A DNA stretch of 64,000 bases, from the NCBI GenBank assembly GCA_039621445.1, contig CP154955.1, forward strand, positions 42,349,513 to 42,413,512. The letters are read 5' to 3'. The stretch's first letter is position 1. Every line of letters starts with the position of its first letter. The notes under the pieces are model-generated. The model saw only the letters and a program-made list of their open reading frames with translations, did not search any database and was not told the DNA's origin. A program made the translations under genes and the position numbers. Source of the stretch: Euglena gracilis. Lineage: Eukaryota > Euglenida > Euglenophyceae > Euglenales. Below, one piece after another: positions 1 through 11,044 of this stretch.

Positions 1-100
1 TTTTGTACTTCAAAAATCTGAAAATTTTTGAAACTTCATCCTTTTTGGGTATGAAATTGGGGGTTTTGGCGATTTTTGAGGGAAAATCTTCACCGTATTG
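1..100 (+). repeat. fragment related to the interior of element V
   Basis: The first 100 bases (cacttcaaaaatctgaaaa..., then gaaattgg...gaaaattttcacc) align with 46930-47020, the interior of the TA-flanked element at 46713-47135. The copy here is cut by the window edge. No reading frame of interest is present. Bases 100-270 are AT-rich and hold nothing I recognise. Confidence 0.5.
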
Positions 101-270
101 AATATTGGAACTGTTAGATAACAAATAATAAATTAATTGGAATTTTGAAAAAAATGACCAGGGTGCCAAAATTGGGCCAAATCTCAGAAACCTCAGAAAA
201 AAAACACCAGCGACATAATTCCAATGGACACAATGAAAAAAATTTGCTGCTCAAAGATAATCCCAAAATG

Positions 271-531
271 CTGGAAGCACTTTGTTTCCCTCTACACACC
301 AGAAAATTTTCTCTAAAAAAACCATGTAGCTTCATGTGAGGTAAGTAAAATTACATGTGGGATTTTACAACGTTTGCTTTCAATGGTGCAGAATTGAGCA
401 AACGTTGTAAAATCCCACACCGTAATTTTAACGCGACCATCACATGACGCAGCACATGGTTTTGTTAGAGAAAGAATAGAGAAGGAAAAAAATTTCTGGT
501 GTGTCGCAGAGGAAAACAACGTGCTTCCAGC
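271..531. mobile_element. fold-back repeat with arms of over 100 bp
   Basis: The left arm (about 271-382, starting gctggaagcac) is repeated in reverse complement in the right arm (about 394-530, ending cgtgcttccagc). The innermost 22 bp (gtgggattttacaacgtttgct / agcaaacgttgtaaaatcccac) match perfectly around an 11 nt loop. The outer parts match with small gaps and substitutions. This is the structure of a fold-back or MITE-like element. No target duplication was identified and there is no coding capacity. An alternative is a source of hairpin RNA. Confidence 0.7.
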
Positions 532-536
532 GCGCG

Positions 537-800
537 CACACACACACCACGCACAGAGCGGGAGAGGAGAGGTGGATCTGAGAGTTGAGGAGCAGAGAGA
601 GAGAGACAAACACCCACACCCAAACAACCCCACCCACCACCCACACACCCACCCCCCCCCACCCCCCACACACACACCACACACACACCCGCAGCACGCA
701 CGCACGCACGCACCCATTACCAATCAAAACACACACAGCACACACACGCACGACACGCCGCAATGCCCACACACACACACACACACACAGCATACTGACA
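537..800. repeat. CA-rich microsatellite tract
   Basis: Imperfect (CA)n with interspersed CACG, CCCA and GCACGCACGC runs. It opens long apparent reading frames rich in His/Thr/Pro on one strand and Cys/Val on the other, which I read as repeat artefacts. Confidence 0.9.
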
Positions 801-827
801 CAGCTCAGGCCTTTGGTGGCAACTATT

Positions 828-1045
828 AAATATCCCCCCCCTGCCCACCGACTGGGTTCCTACAACCCCCCAACGGGAGGTCATACGCACCCCATGACCT
901 GCAACCCCCGACTGGGGGGGGGTCGTAATACTTTCCCCAAAATTTTCCTTGTCACCGACGACCCAACCGGTCGTACGCACCCCTGACCAACAACCCTGAC
1001 CGGGGGGGGGGGGGGGCGGCTGATATACGGGGGTGGTCGGTGGGC
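828..1045. mobile_element. poly-G/C repeat, family K copy 1
   Basis: It begins TGCCCACCGACTGGGTTCC, followed by words of the form 'tacaaccccc', 'gacctgcaaccccc' and 'ggtcgtac'. It ends in gtggtcggtgggca, the reverse complement of the start, so short TIRs (TGCCCACCGAC) are present. Related copies lie at 31757-32125 and, partly, 28760-28900. No target duplication could be assigned and no coding is seen. Confidence 0.5.
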
Positions 1046-1280
1046 AAAGGGGGGGGGCGGGTACTGAGAAATAACAACATTGAAAGTCATATAAACTTCC
1101 ACCAAAATCATTCATTGGTCATCAGATCAGAAGCGTTTTTTTAAAAAAAAATGTGTGTGACGTGTGATTGTGGCCAGGAGCCCAATTTTCCTTTTGTTGC
1201 TGATCGATGCATGGAAACGCACTCAAACATGTGCTGTCACTGCACTTCCCATCTTTCCTCCGGTTACCCCCGCCCTCAAA

Positions 1281-1620
1281 TATGTCCACGACGGCAGACA
1301 CGGGGCCCCCGCCACCCGCAGAGGGAAGCCTGGGGGATGAGGCAAAGCGTGGGGTATCGGGATACGGAGGGGGGGTCCAAAACAGGCAAAGCGCGGCGAG
1401 GGCCACACAGCGGGCTGGCCAAGGCGGCAGGGGCATCGCCCGGGGGACGATGGGAGCACACTGTAGGGCGGCGAAAAGCCCCCGCCGTTGCGCCGGGAGG
1501 GGGGGTGTGCAGCGCTGGAGGCATTGCGGGCCATGGCACTGCGCCGCCAGGAGCCAAGTTAGCCTGAGCCCAAAGCGGAATGCGGATCAAGGTCTGCTGG
1601 CTCGGGGACCTGAAACGTGA
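1281..1620 (+). CDS. hypothetical protein or first exon (low confidence)
   Basis: The ATG at 1281 opens a GC-rich frame beginning MSTTADTGPPPPAEGSLGDE. This resembles an N-terminus, and it sits in a local GC-rich island (1260-1600) unlike its surroundings. The remaining residues are Arg/Gly/Ala-rich without a recognisable domain. Overlapping open frames exist on both strands across the island, so strand and frame are not secure. The coding part may end early, for example at the GT after 1345. Confidence 0.2.
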
Positions 1621-1649
1621 TATCTTTTTTGTGGCCCGGGTTGTTCAAG

Positions 1650-1760
1650 AAAAAATCCCAAAATAAGACCCCCCAACCCCCCCCCCCTGGAGGTTTACGG
1701 CAACGGACCCAAAAATAAAACTGAGACTTATTTTTGGGGGGGTTGGGCTTTTTCTACCGT
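1650..1760. repeat. family V short repeat (aaaataagacccccc words)
   Basis: Words 'aaaataagacccccc' and 'acttatttttggggggg' lie in inverted orientation around the core ggcaacggacccaaaaat. The same core recurs at about 46750, 50826 and 55665, and related words occur at 55945-56040 and 46713-47135. No gene. Bases 1761-2087 beyond it contain nothing recognisable. Confidence 0.55.
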
Positions 1761-2087
1761 GTGACAGAATAAAAGCCCCAAAATTAGCCAAAGATGCCAT
1801 TTTAGACGCTGTTGAGAGAAGAGAAGCATTGGGGGGTCAGAAAGCATGGGCGTCCGATATGGGGGGCAGGCACAAGGAAATGTTTTGGTGTTCGGTGAAT
1901 GCCGCAGCAATGTTCAACGGAATGAAACAGGAAGCCCGGCTCCAATTATTATCTCACCACTAATTTCATTTTTGACTGTGTTGCCGCTATCATGTAAGTG
2001 GAACAGTGAGCGTTGAGTATAATTCCTGGGGTGCAGTGTGCCTTGCACCCCTGGCTGAAGAGTGTTGATCCACACAACTTTTACCAA

Positions 2088-3360
2088 CCAGGGTGTGACG
2101 GAGACCACCCCGGCCCGGCGGCCCGGCCCGGCCTGGCCCGGATGGCGGCTCGGCCGGCTGCCCAGCCTGGGCTGGGGCTGGGGGTTGAAAAATGCTCATT
2201 TTTTCGGCTCAAAAAACACTTTTTTCTGGGTCCGGGGGGGGGGAAACATCGTTTTGGGCAATTTTTTTCGATTTTTTTTTGACCCGAAAAAGACCCAAAG
2301 TCCATAGGATTTGGGCCCAAAGGGGGGGGGGGGCGGGGTTCAAAAAACGATAATTTTCGGCCCAAAAACACTTTTTTTCGGGTCCAGGAGGTCAAAAAAT
2401 ATGGTTTTGGGCAAAAAAGATTTTTCGAATTATTTCGACTTTTTGACCCAAAAATGGTTAAGTACACCGGCCAGGGGGGTGGGCCCCAGCCGGCCCCAGC
2501 GGGCCCCAGCCAGGGGGGGCATGGGGGGGGGGGTCCGGGTCGGAAAAATTTTTGCGCTCAAAAACATTTTTTTTTGTTGTTCTAAAATGAAAAATAGTGT
2601 TTTTGAGCGAAAAATTGTTTTTTTTTCTTCAAAATTTTGGGTCCTGACCTGCCTCCCGACCTCCCTTGCCCAGCCGCCCTCGGACCCCCGCAGGGGTCCC
2701 CCGAATACCCAAAACTGGCCCAAAATCGCACAACCAGACCCCGGGAACCTCAAAAAAACGGTCAAACCACCCCCTAAACCTCATGTATGACCCCCTGGTT
2801 TCTGGTTTGGGTCCCAACTCCTCGTCTAGTCCGAGATATGGCCAATTTACGGTTTCGGACCCCGAACAGGCCCGAAATGGCTAAAACTGGCAAAACTGGC
2901 CCAAAACCACAAAACGGCCGTATCTCGGGCCAGGCGAGGAGTTGGGCCAAACCGCACACGATAGGGTGTCCCAAAGTTGTGAAATGAGGTCCCCTTTACT
3001 TTACCGCAACTCCGCAGCGTTTTCGAGATATTTTGAATTCTTCGATTTTTTGACCCCAAAATGCCCCTGAAATTTTCCGCAAAAAAAATGGTAGACAACT
3101 TTTTTTTTGCTTGGGCCATATCTCTGGACTGGCGTGGAGTTGGGGGTAACCCGAGGGCTCTGGTGAACCTTGGGATCCTCTCCTAACCTGTAGGCTATTA
3201 ACTTTTCAGCCCTGGAAATCCAATCACATCGATCATCCTCGGGTGCCCCGGCCTACCCAGGGGGGGGGGGGCGGGGGGTCAGGGGGGTGTGGGGGGGGGG
3301 CGGGTGGTAAGCTTCGCTCTTACTCTAAAGCGATAAAGAGCTCAGCGACCCCCTCTTCCC
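2088..3360. repeat. family B interspersed repeat, copy 1
   Basis: It starts ccagggtgtgacg. It runs through modules 'aaaaacgctcattttcggctcaaaaa', 'gtgcaccggccagggg', 'acccaaaactggcccaaaatcgc' and 'cgagatatggcc', and ends in ggtaagcttcgctcttac...cagcgaccc (3305-3353). The same modules recur at 40080-40568, 41774-42085, 43520-45170 and 52250-53460, in both orientations. No polymerase or transposase motif is visible in any frame. The copies are too divergent and mosaic to define ends from this window alone. Confidence 0.75.
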
Positions 3361-3483
3361 AGAGGTCACTTCCACTCACTTTTGAAAAGCCAGTCAGTCA
3401 GTACCCTCTCCCCTAGGGAAGGGTTGGCCATTCTGGAAATGCAAGAAAAAATTTTCCTTCAGCCTTCAATCACCTTTGCGGCT

Positions 3484-3600
3484 TTTTGTCACCCCCCCTC
3501 CTTGGGGGGGTTGGACCAAAAACCAGTCAATCACTCTGCAAAACCCAGTCACCCGCCTCCCCGTCGAGGGGGGGGGGTGGCCAGTGACTAATCAATTGAA
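3484..3600. repeat. family G repeat (accagtca / poly-G)
   Basis: The phrases 'aaaaccagtcaatcactctg' and 'ggccagtgact' around C/G runs recur at 12185-12300 (reverse complement), 29185-29310, 34400-34460 and 34590-34675. It looks like another short TIR-type repeat, but its ends were not resolved. Confidence 0.45.
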
Positions 3601-3799
3601 TGGTCCGTTCGCTCAAGAGGAAACGGGAATTGGCAGGAGAAATGCCATGCCACGCTACGGAGCAGGAGAAAGACGAAGTCAACAATAATGGGGTCATGTG
3701 GTGTGGAGCCTTGATCAGGCTTTTGGGACCGAGAAGCTGGGTGCATGACAAGGGCCTTTGCGAAGGTTTAGATCAGAGGCCGCTAGATGACTGTCCACC

Positions 3800-4020
3800 T
3801 TCCGTTCCCTGGGCCCGGGCCATGATTGAAGGTAAGGCTGGCGAGGGGGGGGGCAACCCCAGAGGCCAAATTTGCATATTAAGAAATTTGGTGGGCCATG
3901 CACAGAATATGCCTAAACCCTTAAATTGGGGTCCAAGGTCGCAAGGTCAGGCCGAAGGCCAACTTTAGGGGCCAAGTTTGCATGTCAGGAGCTGGAAGCG
4001 CCTGGGGGGAGGTATGTTCA
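3800..4020 (+). repeat. family Z repeat, copy 1
   Basis: gggccatgattgaaggtaag (about 3819) and ccaactttaggggccaagtt (3959) match 14867-14945 (gggccatggttgaaggtaag ... ccaactttagg...ccaagtttgcatg). The two copies run in the same orientation. The rest of 3600-4860 shows no recognisable gene or repeat. Confidence 0.5.
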
Positions 4021-4862
4021 AGGCCTCCGGACAAGTGCCGCCACAGGGGAGGGCTTTTGTTCCCCCCCCTGGAGCCAAAATTACTCACCACTTTAACGTC
4101 ACACGCCACTCCCCGGCATCACGGGTCAGGCATTATGGGAAAGCAGCAACACGCCGGCAACTCTCGGAATTGTTGTTCTCAAAACCTTGATGTCCAAAAT
4201 AAAGAAATCCTATCGACGGAAACCGTGTGTTTCGGTCTGGGCCACAAAAGCCCCCCCCCCCCAAGATGCTGCACTGGGAGGAAAAGCCTGTCTTTGACCT
4301 ACACCTTGCCTGCCCTGTCAACACACTTCACACAGGAGGGGGCGACAAAGAAGGGTCAGGCCTTTGCTTCAGGACCCCTGGGTCTCCTGGATGGGAAAAA
4401 AGCCGCTGGGTGGACATATCCCTGGGAGGGGGTGGTCGCGGGCATTGGAAACCATTTTCTTTTGCTGATTTTGTTCCAAATAAAACCTCAAAAATGCCAA
4501 ATTTTGGGCCATTTTGGCAGGCTTTAAGGGCAAAAATATCACACACATCAGCCGAGGCTGCTAGCAGCCCCCCCCCCCCCCCACCAGGAGGTGAAAATTG
4601 GACTGGCCTGCTTTGGATTACTTGCAGTCCAGCTCGCTAAGCAGAGGTCTGGTGGGGGCCGGCCGTGGGCTAGTCCCCGGCCGTGGAAATACAAGCTAAG
4701 GGGACGGTTTGGGGAGGTGAATGACTTGCGGGGGCGGTAGGGGTGGAAGTTGCGGGTTTGGGGCCGGCTGTGCGGTGGTGCAGCGCGGGGAAGAGGGCGG
4801 GATCTGCAACTTGTGAGGAATCTCACCCCCAGGTTTGGCAAATTTCCCTTTCCTGCCTTCCA

Positions 4863-4974
4863 ATGTGTGTGTGTGTGTGTGTGTCTTGCGTGTGTGTGGG
4901 TGTGTGTTGTGTGAGTGGTGTGTTGTGTGAGTGCATGTATGTTGTGTGTGTCGTGTGTGTGCGTGTGCGTGTGT

Positions 4975-5005
<31 letters not shown>

Positions 5006-5006
5006 G
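4863..5006 (+). repeat. (GT)n microsatellite
   Basis: Interrupted (TG)n with TGTTGTGTGAGTG interruptions, ending in a clean run of (GT) from about 4979. Confidence 0.95.
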
Positions 5007-5045
5007 CCCCCATCTCCCACCAGAGAAACTGGTGGGTTGTGTCCC

Positions 5046-5694
5046 TTTGGTTTATAGGGAGGGGGGGTACCGCCCCACCACCCCAATAACGGAAAGGGCA
5101 AAGAGCCTGATGGACTCCTCTAAACAGGGTGGTCCTCGACGGCAATTAAAAAACTGCCGTCCGCGCACATCTGTGAAACAGGAAAGATTTGCAAAAAAAA
5201 TGAAATTTCTCGCCGAAAACGGGTCGACTTTCAGGAAGTCGATTTGCATCGTCTTTCTGGGGAAACAAATGGGGCGTGGAGGGCATTGCATGGGAGTCGA
5301 TAAAAAGTTCAAGAGCCAATGTATTCACATATCAATGACCATCCGACTTCTGTTGGACCAATGGCTTCCTGCAATAAACTTGTGCAGAAACCACAAATGC
5401 ATGAAAATGGGACAGTTTGATGCAATTTCCCAGATTCCGTTCCGCCGAAAAACCACAAATAGGCCTTGGGAATGGTGCATGGTCCAACTCATCCGCTTGG
5501 ATCACAATGAAGGGCCATCCATCTGCACAGCCCTTTACAGCCTCGGTGTTGATTTCTCACGTTTCCAGGTCTGGACCACTGCTCATCTACCCGTTCTGGG
5601 ACGTGGGGGGCTACTAACTGGAATGAATTCTGCTGATGTGTCAAAAAAAAAACGTGTGGAGGATGAAGGCGTTTGGAAACTGGATGGGTGAAAA
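5046..5694 (+). CDS. hypothetical open frame (low confidence)
   Basis: This frame stays open for about 215 codons downstream of the GT repeat and ends at TGA 5692-5694. The composition is mixed, with segments such as KKMKFLAENGSTFRKS and RPWEWCMVQLIRLDHNEG, without homopolymer bias. It is the longest non-repeat open stretch on the left side. I recognise no domain. A methionine start inside the non-repeat part would be at about 5110. It may be chance, part of an exon, or a decayed element. Confidence 0.2.
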
Positions 5695-7617
5695 CTTGTA
5701 GAATGGATCTTGTTTTTTTTTTACAGAGATTCCGCAGAAAAAAAGTGCGGCCCATTGTGCATCAGTAATGGGCCACTGCCACGAGGTGCAGAGGTGATTA
5801 CTAATTACCGATTACCAACAAATTAAAATTTGCAACGCATGACCCCAAAAGTTCAAGTTCTTCAGCATGAACAACACCAAATAATTGGAATTGATGAAAT
5901 CCACCCCCGGAAGTTGTTGCCTGATCAGCCGAGTCCGCCAGCTCAGGCCCAGTTAGAGATCTTCCAAAATCATACATCAGTCAGCAACAGCCAAGATGAC
6001 AACTTCTTGGCTGCCTTTAGGAGGGGGGGGGGTCGGAAAGCAATTGAAATTGGTTCCTCTGCTACCATCTAGCTGCGCTACCATCGCTGACCGAAGAGGA
6101 AGCACTGCTAGGCCGTTATGCGAGATAGAAGAGCAGCGTTGTGGGGAGAACAGCATCAGGTCCATCTGGCAGCCCAGAGACACAACCACCCCACTTTAAG
6201 GTTCGTTCCATAGCATTGCAAAGCTTTGCTCTATAAAATGGAGAAATCCCCTGTAATAAGACAAAACAAAACAAAACAAATACATCCCCTAAAATAAAAG
6301 ACATATGCAAGGCAACGCTAATTTACTGCCCCTCCCCCAGTGGGGGGCTGGGGGGGGGGTCCAGTAGTTGTACCTACCGGGGACTTCGGCCATCCGGTAA
6401 AACTGCTGGGACCCCTCCCTCCCATACTTCCAAGAGAGAATCACGGGAAAGGAAAGTTTACCTGGAGATGGGGTGAATTGGGATTAATTTGAGGAATGGG
6501 GTTAGGGCCAGGATTTAGGGTTAGGGTTTGGTTCCGGAATCAGGATTGGGGTTGGGGTCTAGAAGGCCCATGGGCCCGATTTAGGCTTAATTTAGGCCTA
6601 ATTTCAAGCTGACATTGACGCCTATTTCCCCCGCAATTTCGGCCTAACTTTATCCCCAAACCGCAACCCCAACCCTGCTCCTGACTGTAATCCTAGTCCT
6701 CACCCCAAAATTAATAGAAATGCTCTAAGGCGACCTACTTCGCACTTAGCTCACAAAGGTCGACTTGCCATGTGCAATTTGCGCAATCTGGGACCCATTC
6801 CAAATTGTGGCCTCTTTGGGGCCGATTTGGGGTCCCTTTTTTTGGGAAAACACGTGCCTCAAAATCCACGAAACCAGACATCGGGCACGAAGAAAATTTG
6901 AGGGTTCCAATTCAAATCGTGAGAAGAGCATTGGACATTTCCGAAAATCCAGCCTGTCGCATCACGGAGTTTGTGGTCTTAACCTGGGAGCTGATCAACA
7001 AATTCAGAGCTCCGAATGGTATTCACCCAGCAACGACTGCTGCCAGAATGGCCGCTTTTTGGGGACCGCAGTGACAGGTTCAGGGGAACCCGGAATTTGA
7101 AAGCCCTTTCGTGGCCTTCTGGAAGGTTCAAATTTGTAGAGAAAATTAAGAGCGTACGATCCTGGCTGGAAAAACAACTGAAGACATGGCTCTGTGAACA
7201 CCTAAACTCATTCTGAAAAAGGTGGCTGAACGGACGCATTTCTCAACAACTGGAAACAGCTGAAATCCTCGGACATAAAAGTGACGCACCTGGGGTATGA
7301 TTTCACACACCAGAACAAGTGCTCTTCTGTGCAACAGTTCAACATATGTATAAAAAAAACAGTCCGATGAAGGGGTTGCGAAGGCTCTGTTTTTTTGTCA
7401 GGTTGTGAGATATCGAAATCACATTCCTATCCAACATTCAAAATACATTTCAGGGAACACACCGGATGGCACCATATGATGCATCCATTTCTGATAAGCA
7501 AAAATCACGTCAGGAAATGGTCCCAGTCAGGATAAATTAACTGTGTTCCTTGCGCAATCGCACGAGCAAAAACAAAAAATTTGCTTGCACAGTTGCGCAA
7601 ACTGATTTTCAAAGAAA
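5695..7617. other. no recognisable gene; scattered repeat fragments
   Basis: Several short frames on both strands show no domain. At 6500-6530 and 6620-6700 there are ttagggttaggg- and caaccccaacc-like words, too irregular to be telomeric. At 6726-6755 'aaggcgacctacttcgcacttag' matches the end of the TTGCGC-palindrome element (see 12893-13700), so this is a solo end of that family. Confidence 0.5.
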
Positions 7618-8020
7618 ATGAAATCCCTCACATCTCATTGTCCTTGGGATTCTGAAAAAGGGGATTTGCTTGATGTGCTCCACACCTCGGTGAAAATAAT
7701 GGCTCCTGTTTCTGTTAAAATCATTACCTGCCATGCTTTGCCCCGTCGTCTGTCCCTATGGTATCTGCCGCAATGGATCATGCCAGCCGACAGACAGAGT
7801 TTCCGAGCAGTTTCATTTCCCATGAAAATCAGGGGGTACATCACTCAGTCTGAAACAAACATACTTGGGGATGGGCACACCAACTCCTTTGTGCAGTTGT
7901 GCAAGAGCTTACATTGTTTCAATATCTCATTTCGTGGCAATGTGCCCCCCTTCTACATCTCTTGCACGGAGAAGAAAACTTTAAAAATTCAACTTGATGA
8001 TTTCATACGAGAGAAAAAAA
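7618..8020 (+). CDS. hypothetical open frame running into a microsatellite (low confidence)
   Basis: The ATG at 7618 opens about 130 codons of ordinary composition (for example DLLDVLHTSVKIMAPVSVKI) before the frame enters the GTAT repeat and becomes MYVCMYVC. No domain is recognised. The real end, if the frame is coding at all, would be a splice site before about 8020. Confidence 0.18.
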
Positions 8021-8470
8021 CATATGTACGCATGCATGTATGGATGTATGTTCGTACGTATGTATTTATGTATGGTATGTATGTATGTATGCATACATGT
8101 ATGTTATGTATGTAGGTATGTATGTATTATGTATGTTCGTAGGCATGTATGGATGTATGTTCGTACGTATGTATTTATGTATGGTATGTATGTATGTATG
8201 CATACATGTATGTTATGTATGTAGGTATGTATGTATTATGTATGTATGTATGTATGTATGTATGTATGTATGTATGTATGTATGTATGTATGTATGTATG
8301 TATGTATGTATGTATGTATGTATGTATGTATGGATGTATGTATGTATGTATGCATGTATGTATGTATGTATGTATGTATGCATGTATGTATGTATGTATG
8401 AATGCATGTATGTATGCATGCATGCATGCATGCATGCATGCGCGCATGCATGCATGGATGAATGCACGTG
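8018..8470 (+). repeat. (GTAT)n tetranucleotide array with a 109 bp tandem duplication
   Basis: (TATG)n with GCATG variants. The first part contains a block of about 109 bp (8032-8140) repeated directly at 8141-8249, including the interruptions gttcgtacg and gcatacatgtatgttatg. A purer GTAT run follows, then a TGCA-rich tail. Confidence 0.95.
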
Positions 8471-8537
8471 TGTATGGCCTGTGGGGGCCATGTATTTGAT
8501 TGCTGACATGTATGTAATAGTTATTGTGCATGCATAC

Positions 8538-9015
8538 CATACATCTCTTTAAGGACCCCGGGGGGGATGCTGGGCTAGGGCTAGAAATTTGGGCTGGCTA
8601 GAAATTTGGGCTGGCTAGCCCGCCCCCGGGGGCGGGCTAGCCAGCCCAAATTTCTAGCTGGGCTGGCTGGCTAGCTGGGCTGGGCCCCGGCTGGACCGAA
8701 CCGGGGCAAGCTGGACTGAAATCGGAAAAATGCCCAAAAATGACCTGCAGAACACAGTTTTGAAAAAATGATGCATCTGAAACCCCCCAAAATGCCCCAA
8801 ACGCCCCCCAAACCCCATTTTTGGCCACTTTTGAACACAGTTTTTCAAAAAATTTTGGGCTGGACCCCCAAAAAAGGGGCTGGCTAGCTGGGCTAGCAGC
8901 ACCCCCCCCCCCCGTGGGGGGGTGCTGCTGCGGCTGGGCTGGGCCCAAATCGGGGCTGGCTGCAGCCGCCCCCCCCCCCCCCCGGGGGGTTCGCAAAACC
9001 TTAGAGAGATGTATG
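8538..9015. mobile_element. hAT-like non-autonomous transposon, family E copy 1
   Basis: The ends are inverted repeats CATACATCTCTTTAAGG (8538) and CCTTAGAGAGATGTATG (ending 9015). The element is flanked by an exact 8 bp direct repeat ATGCATAC (8530-8537 and 9016-9023), the TSD length typical of hAT elements. The 478 bp interior is GGCTGG/GGGCTAGCC-rich with a long palindrome and C/G runs, and has no transposase. A second copy is at 45395-45745. TIRs and TSD are seen directly. The superfamily is inferred from TSD length. Confidence 0.88.
8597..8658. repeat. 62 bp perfect palindrome
   Basis: Two 31-base arms meet at cccccggggg with no spacer. Each arm contains the GGGCTGGCTAGCC motif. It sits inside transposon E near its left end, and GGCTGGCTAG words are repeated on both sides. 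Confidence 0.95.
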
Positions 9016-9022
9016 ATGCATA

Positions 9023-9421
9023 CCTCCCCCCCCTTGTCTAAGCATCGGAAATAATGGGTAAGAACTGGGGGGGGGGGGTGGTGCTTATTTTGCCAAAATA
9101 TGGGTAAGAACCAGGGGGGGTGGTGCAGAGACAAGGGGTAAAAATTTGACTGCAAAAAAAAATCCGGCGCTTTGCGCCGAAAAGGAAAAATTCCCCTTAT
9201 TTTGGAGGTCCACTGTTGAACTCGCACACATTTGGATGCAGAAATCAACAATACCTCACCAAATCAGGTCTCAGAAGTTGCAGAAATTTCGAAAATTTTG
9301 AGAAATTTCCCTTAAAAATGCACACAAAATAAACCTCCCCGCGACGATGACCTTTAAAACGATGGGTAAGAATCGGGGGGGGGGGGGGCTTAGATAAGGG
9401 TGGTGCTTAGACAGGGGGGGC
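9023..9421. mobile_element. TA-flanked poly-C element, family A copy 1
   Basis: The left end CCTCCCCCCCTTGTCTAAGC and right end GCTTAGACAGGGGGGGC are inverted, with TA on both outer sides (9021-9022, 9422-9423). The left TA lies within the target duplication of the neighbouring hAT-like element. The interior carries 'gggtaagaac...ggtgctta' words and a module (ttggatgcagaaatcaacaa...) shared with 12420-12620. No coding. Confidence 0.7.
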
Positions 9422-9943
9422 TACTGTTTCAATTGTGTTCAGACCACAACTGGCAACACACAGCTGGAGTCTCAATCGGCTATTTTCCTGGACCGAAATA
9501 ACAAGCCAACAAAAACAACAACCAAACCAAAAACCCAGCCCCCACACAATCCCCACCCAAAATAACTTAAAAAAAAAAAAAAGCGGCCTGGCCGAGGTTC
9601 CAACGCCTGGGGTGGGAGGGCGAGACCACCAGGCTGCTGACAGAGGAGGACCACCGGGCAGGGGGTGCAGCCAACAGGGCGACGGACCGCAGACCGTGCC
9701 TGTGGGCCGGGGGAGAATGGCTTTGACGGCCCAGGCGGTGTTTGGTGGGCTGCTAACCCCCCCCCAAACAGCCTGGCGGGGTGCCAGGTTATTGGAACCA
9801 ATGGTTGGCCGCCCGCCAGGTTATTGGGGCCCTTTTTTTCAGCGCCGCAAAGGAATTTGGCCTAAAAAGGGGGCGCCAAGTTACTGGAACCATCTTTTTT
9901 CCCCTCCCCCCGGTGGCCAGGAGCAAGGGCCCCACCAAGTTAT

Positions 9944-10138
9944 TTGGGGGGGTTTGCTCCATTCTGTGCTGTCCAGCTTGTCACACAACGACTGCCCGGG
10001 GGTAAGACAGAGCTCAAAGAGATCCAGCCGATTTCAAATGCAGGCACCGCACTGCCAAACAGCATCGAGACGTGGGTGCCTCTTGTTTCAGAGAGAGCGG
10101 CTTCGGTCGGTGCGGAGAAAAAGGTTGAAAAGGCCTGA
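9944..10138 (+). CDS. possible terminal exon (low confidence)
   Basis: A frame ending at TGA 10136-10138 encodes TELKEIQPISNAGTALPNSI followed by a Glu/Lys-rich tail (VSERAASVGAEKKVEKA). The composition is protein-like, unlike the flanking poly-C repeats with 'aggttattgg' words (9740-9960). The upstream boundary could be an AG near 10009. No domain is recognised. Confidence 0.2.
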   Translation: MGGFAPFCAVQLVTQRLPGGKTELKEIQPISNAGTALPNSIETWVPLVSERAASVGAEKKVEKA

Positions 10139-10159
10139 AACAGCCTGCGCTCGGTGACA

Positions 10160-11044
10160 TCTGCGGTCGTTTTCCAAGGTTGCGGGGGGGGGGGATGTTT
10201 ATGTTTAGCGTTGCTTCCGTAATGGAAAAGAGAACACCGCCTACTCGACAGCAGGTCCCTCGTTGTGGCAACGTCACGCAATTGATACCGACGGCACAGC
10301 CAAGCTGACAGATGAGATGTCATGGCCCAGTGAGCCAGTATGACGGGAGGGGGGCGGGGGGCTGGGGTTGAGGGGAACTGCACTTGGGGTGAGGGGGCAA
10401 AGGGCAAAGGGCAGGCAGGGCAGGCGGGGCAGGGCTGTATTTAGGCTATCTAGGCTTTCATACCTCGCTGGACACGGCCACTTCGTCCACCTCGCGGTGT
10501 TGGTAATATTCCCTAAACTTAGCCACCAAACCAAACCAAAAAGCCAAAAACCAAAACACCAAAACCAAAAAGGTCGCTCAAATGCGGGGTAATTGATCCC
10601 TCTTGAATAATTCTGCCACCTGGCAGTTACGAGTTCGCAGTTACGAGTTGCAGCATGGAGTGGACTCCGTCATTCATCCCAAATCCTTCCTGAACTTGGA
10701 ATGGTATCCCAAACCCATAATATTTGTGCATGGGTTTACCATAGGTCACATTTACGTGGGTCACATGGGTTTACCGCAAAAATGTTACCTGGAGGAGGTT
10801 CTGGGGAGGGGGAGCGTGGCTTCCCTAGAGCCCTGGAGCCTCAGGTAACCAAATCTGTGACGTGGGAATCTGCAGTGATTTGCGCGAGAAATGCAGTGCT
10901 GTGTTTGCCTGGATTTAACCTGGACTTATTTTGGGTGCACAGCACAAAAGCCGGGATGTCCAAGGCGGTTTTGCTATTTGGAGCAGGAGCAGTTGAGCAT
11001 TGCGGAAAAGCGTGAAATGTGATGTTGCGGGTCCTTTCACTGTG
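10160..11044. other. no recognisable gene or repeat
   Basis: It contains a C-run at 10185-10195, aaccaaa-rich low complexity (10520-10575) and short frames without domains. Nothing here can be assigned. Confidence 0.5.

Noticed and set aside
1151-1620. Three overlapping open frames on two strands in the GC island
   Set aside because: At most one can be real. Only the frame with a plausible N-terminus (1281) is kept, at low confidence.
7990-8530. CRISPR-like repetition
   Set aside because: Units are 4 bp without spacers of constant length; it is a simple microsatellite in a eukaryotic context.
8040-8552. MYVCMYVC / IHTYIHTY frames
   Set aside because: Translation of the GTAT microsatellite on either strand.
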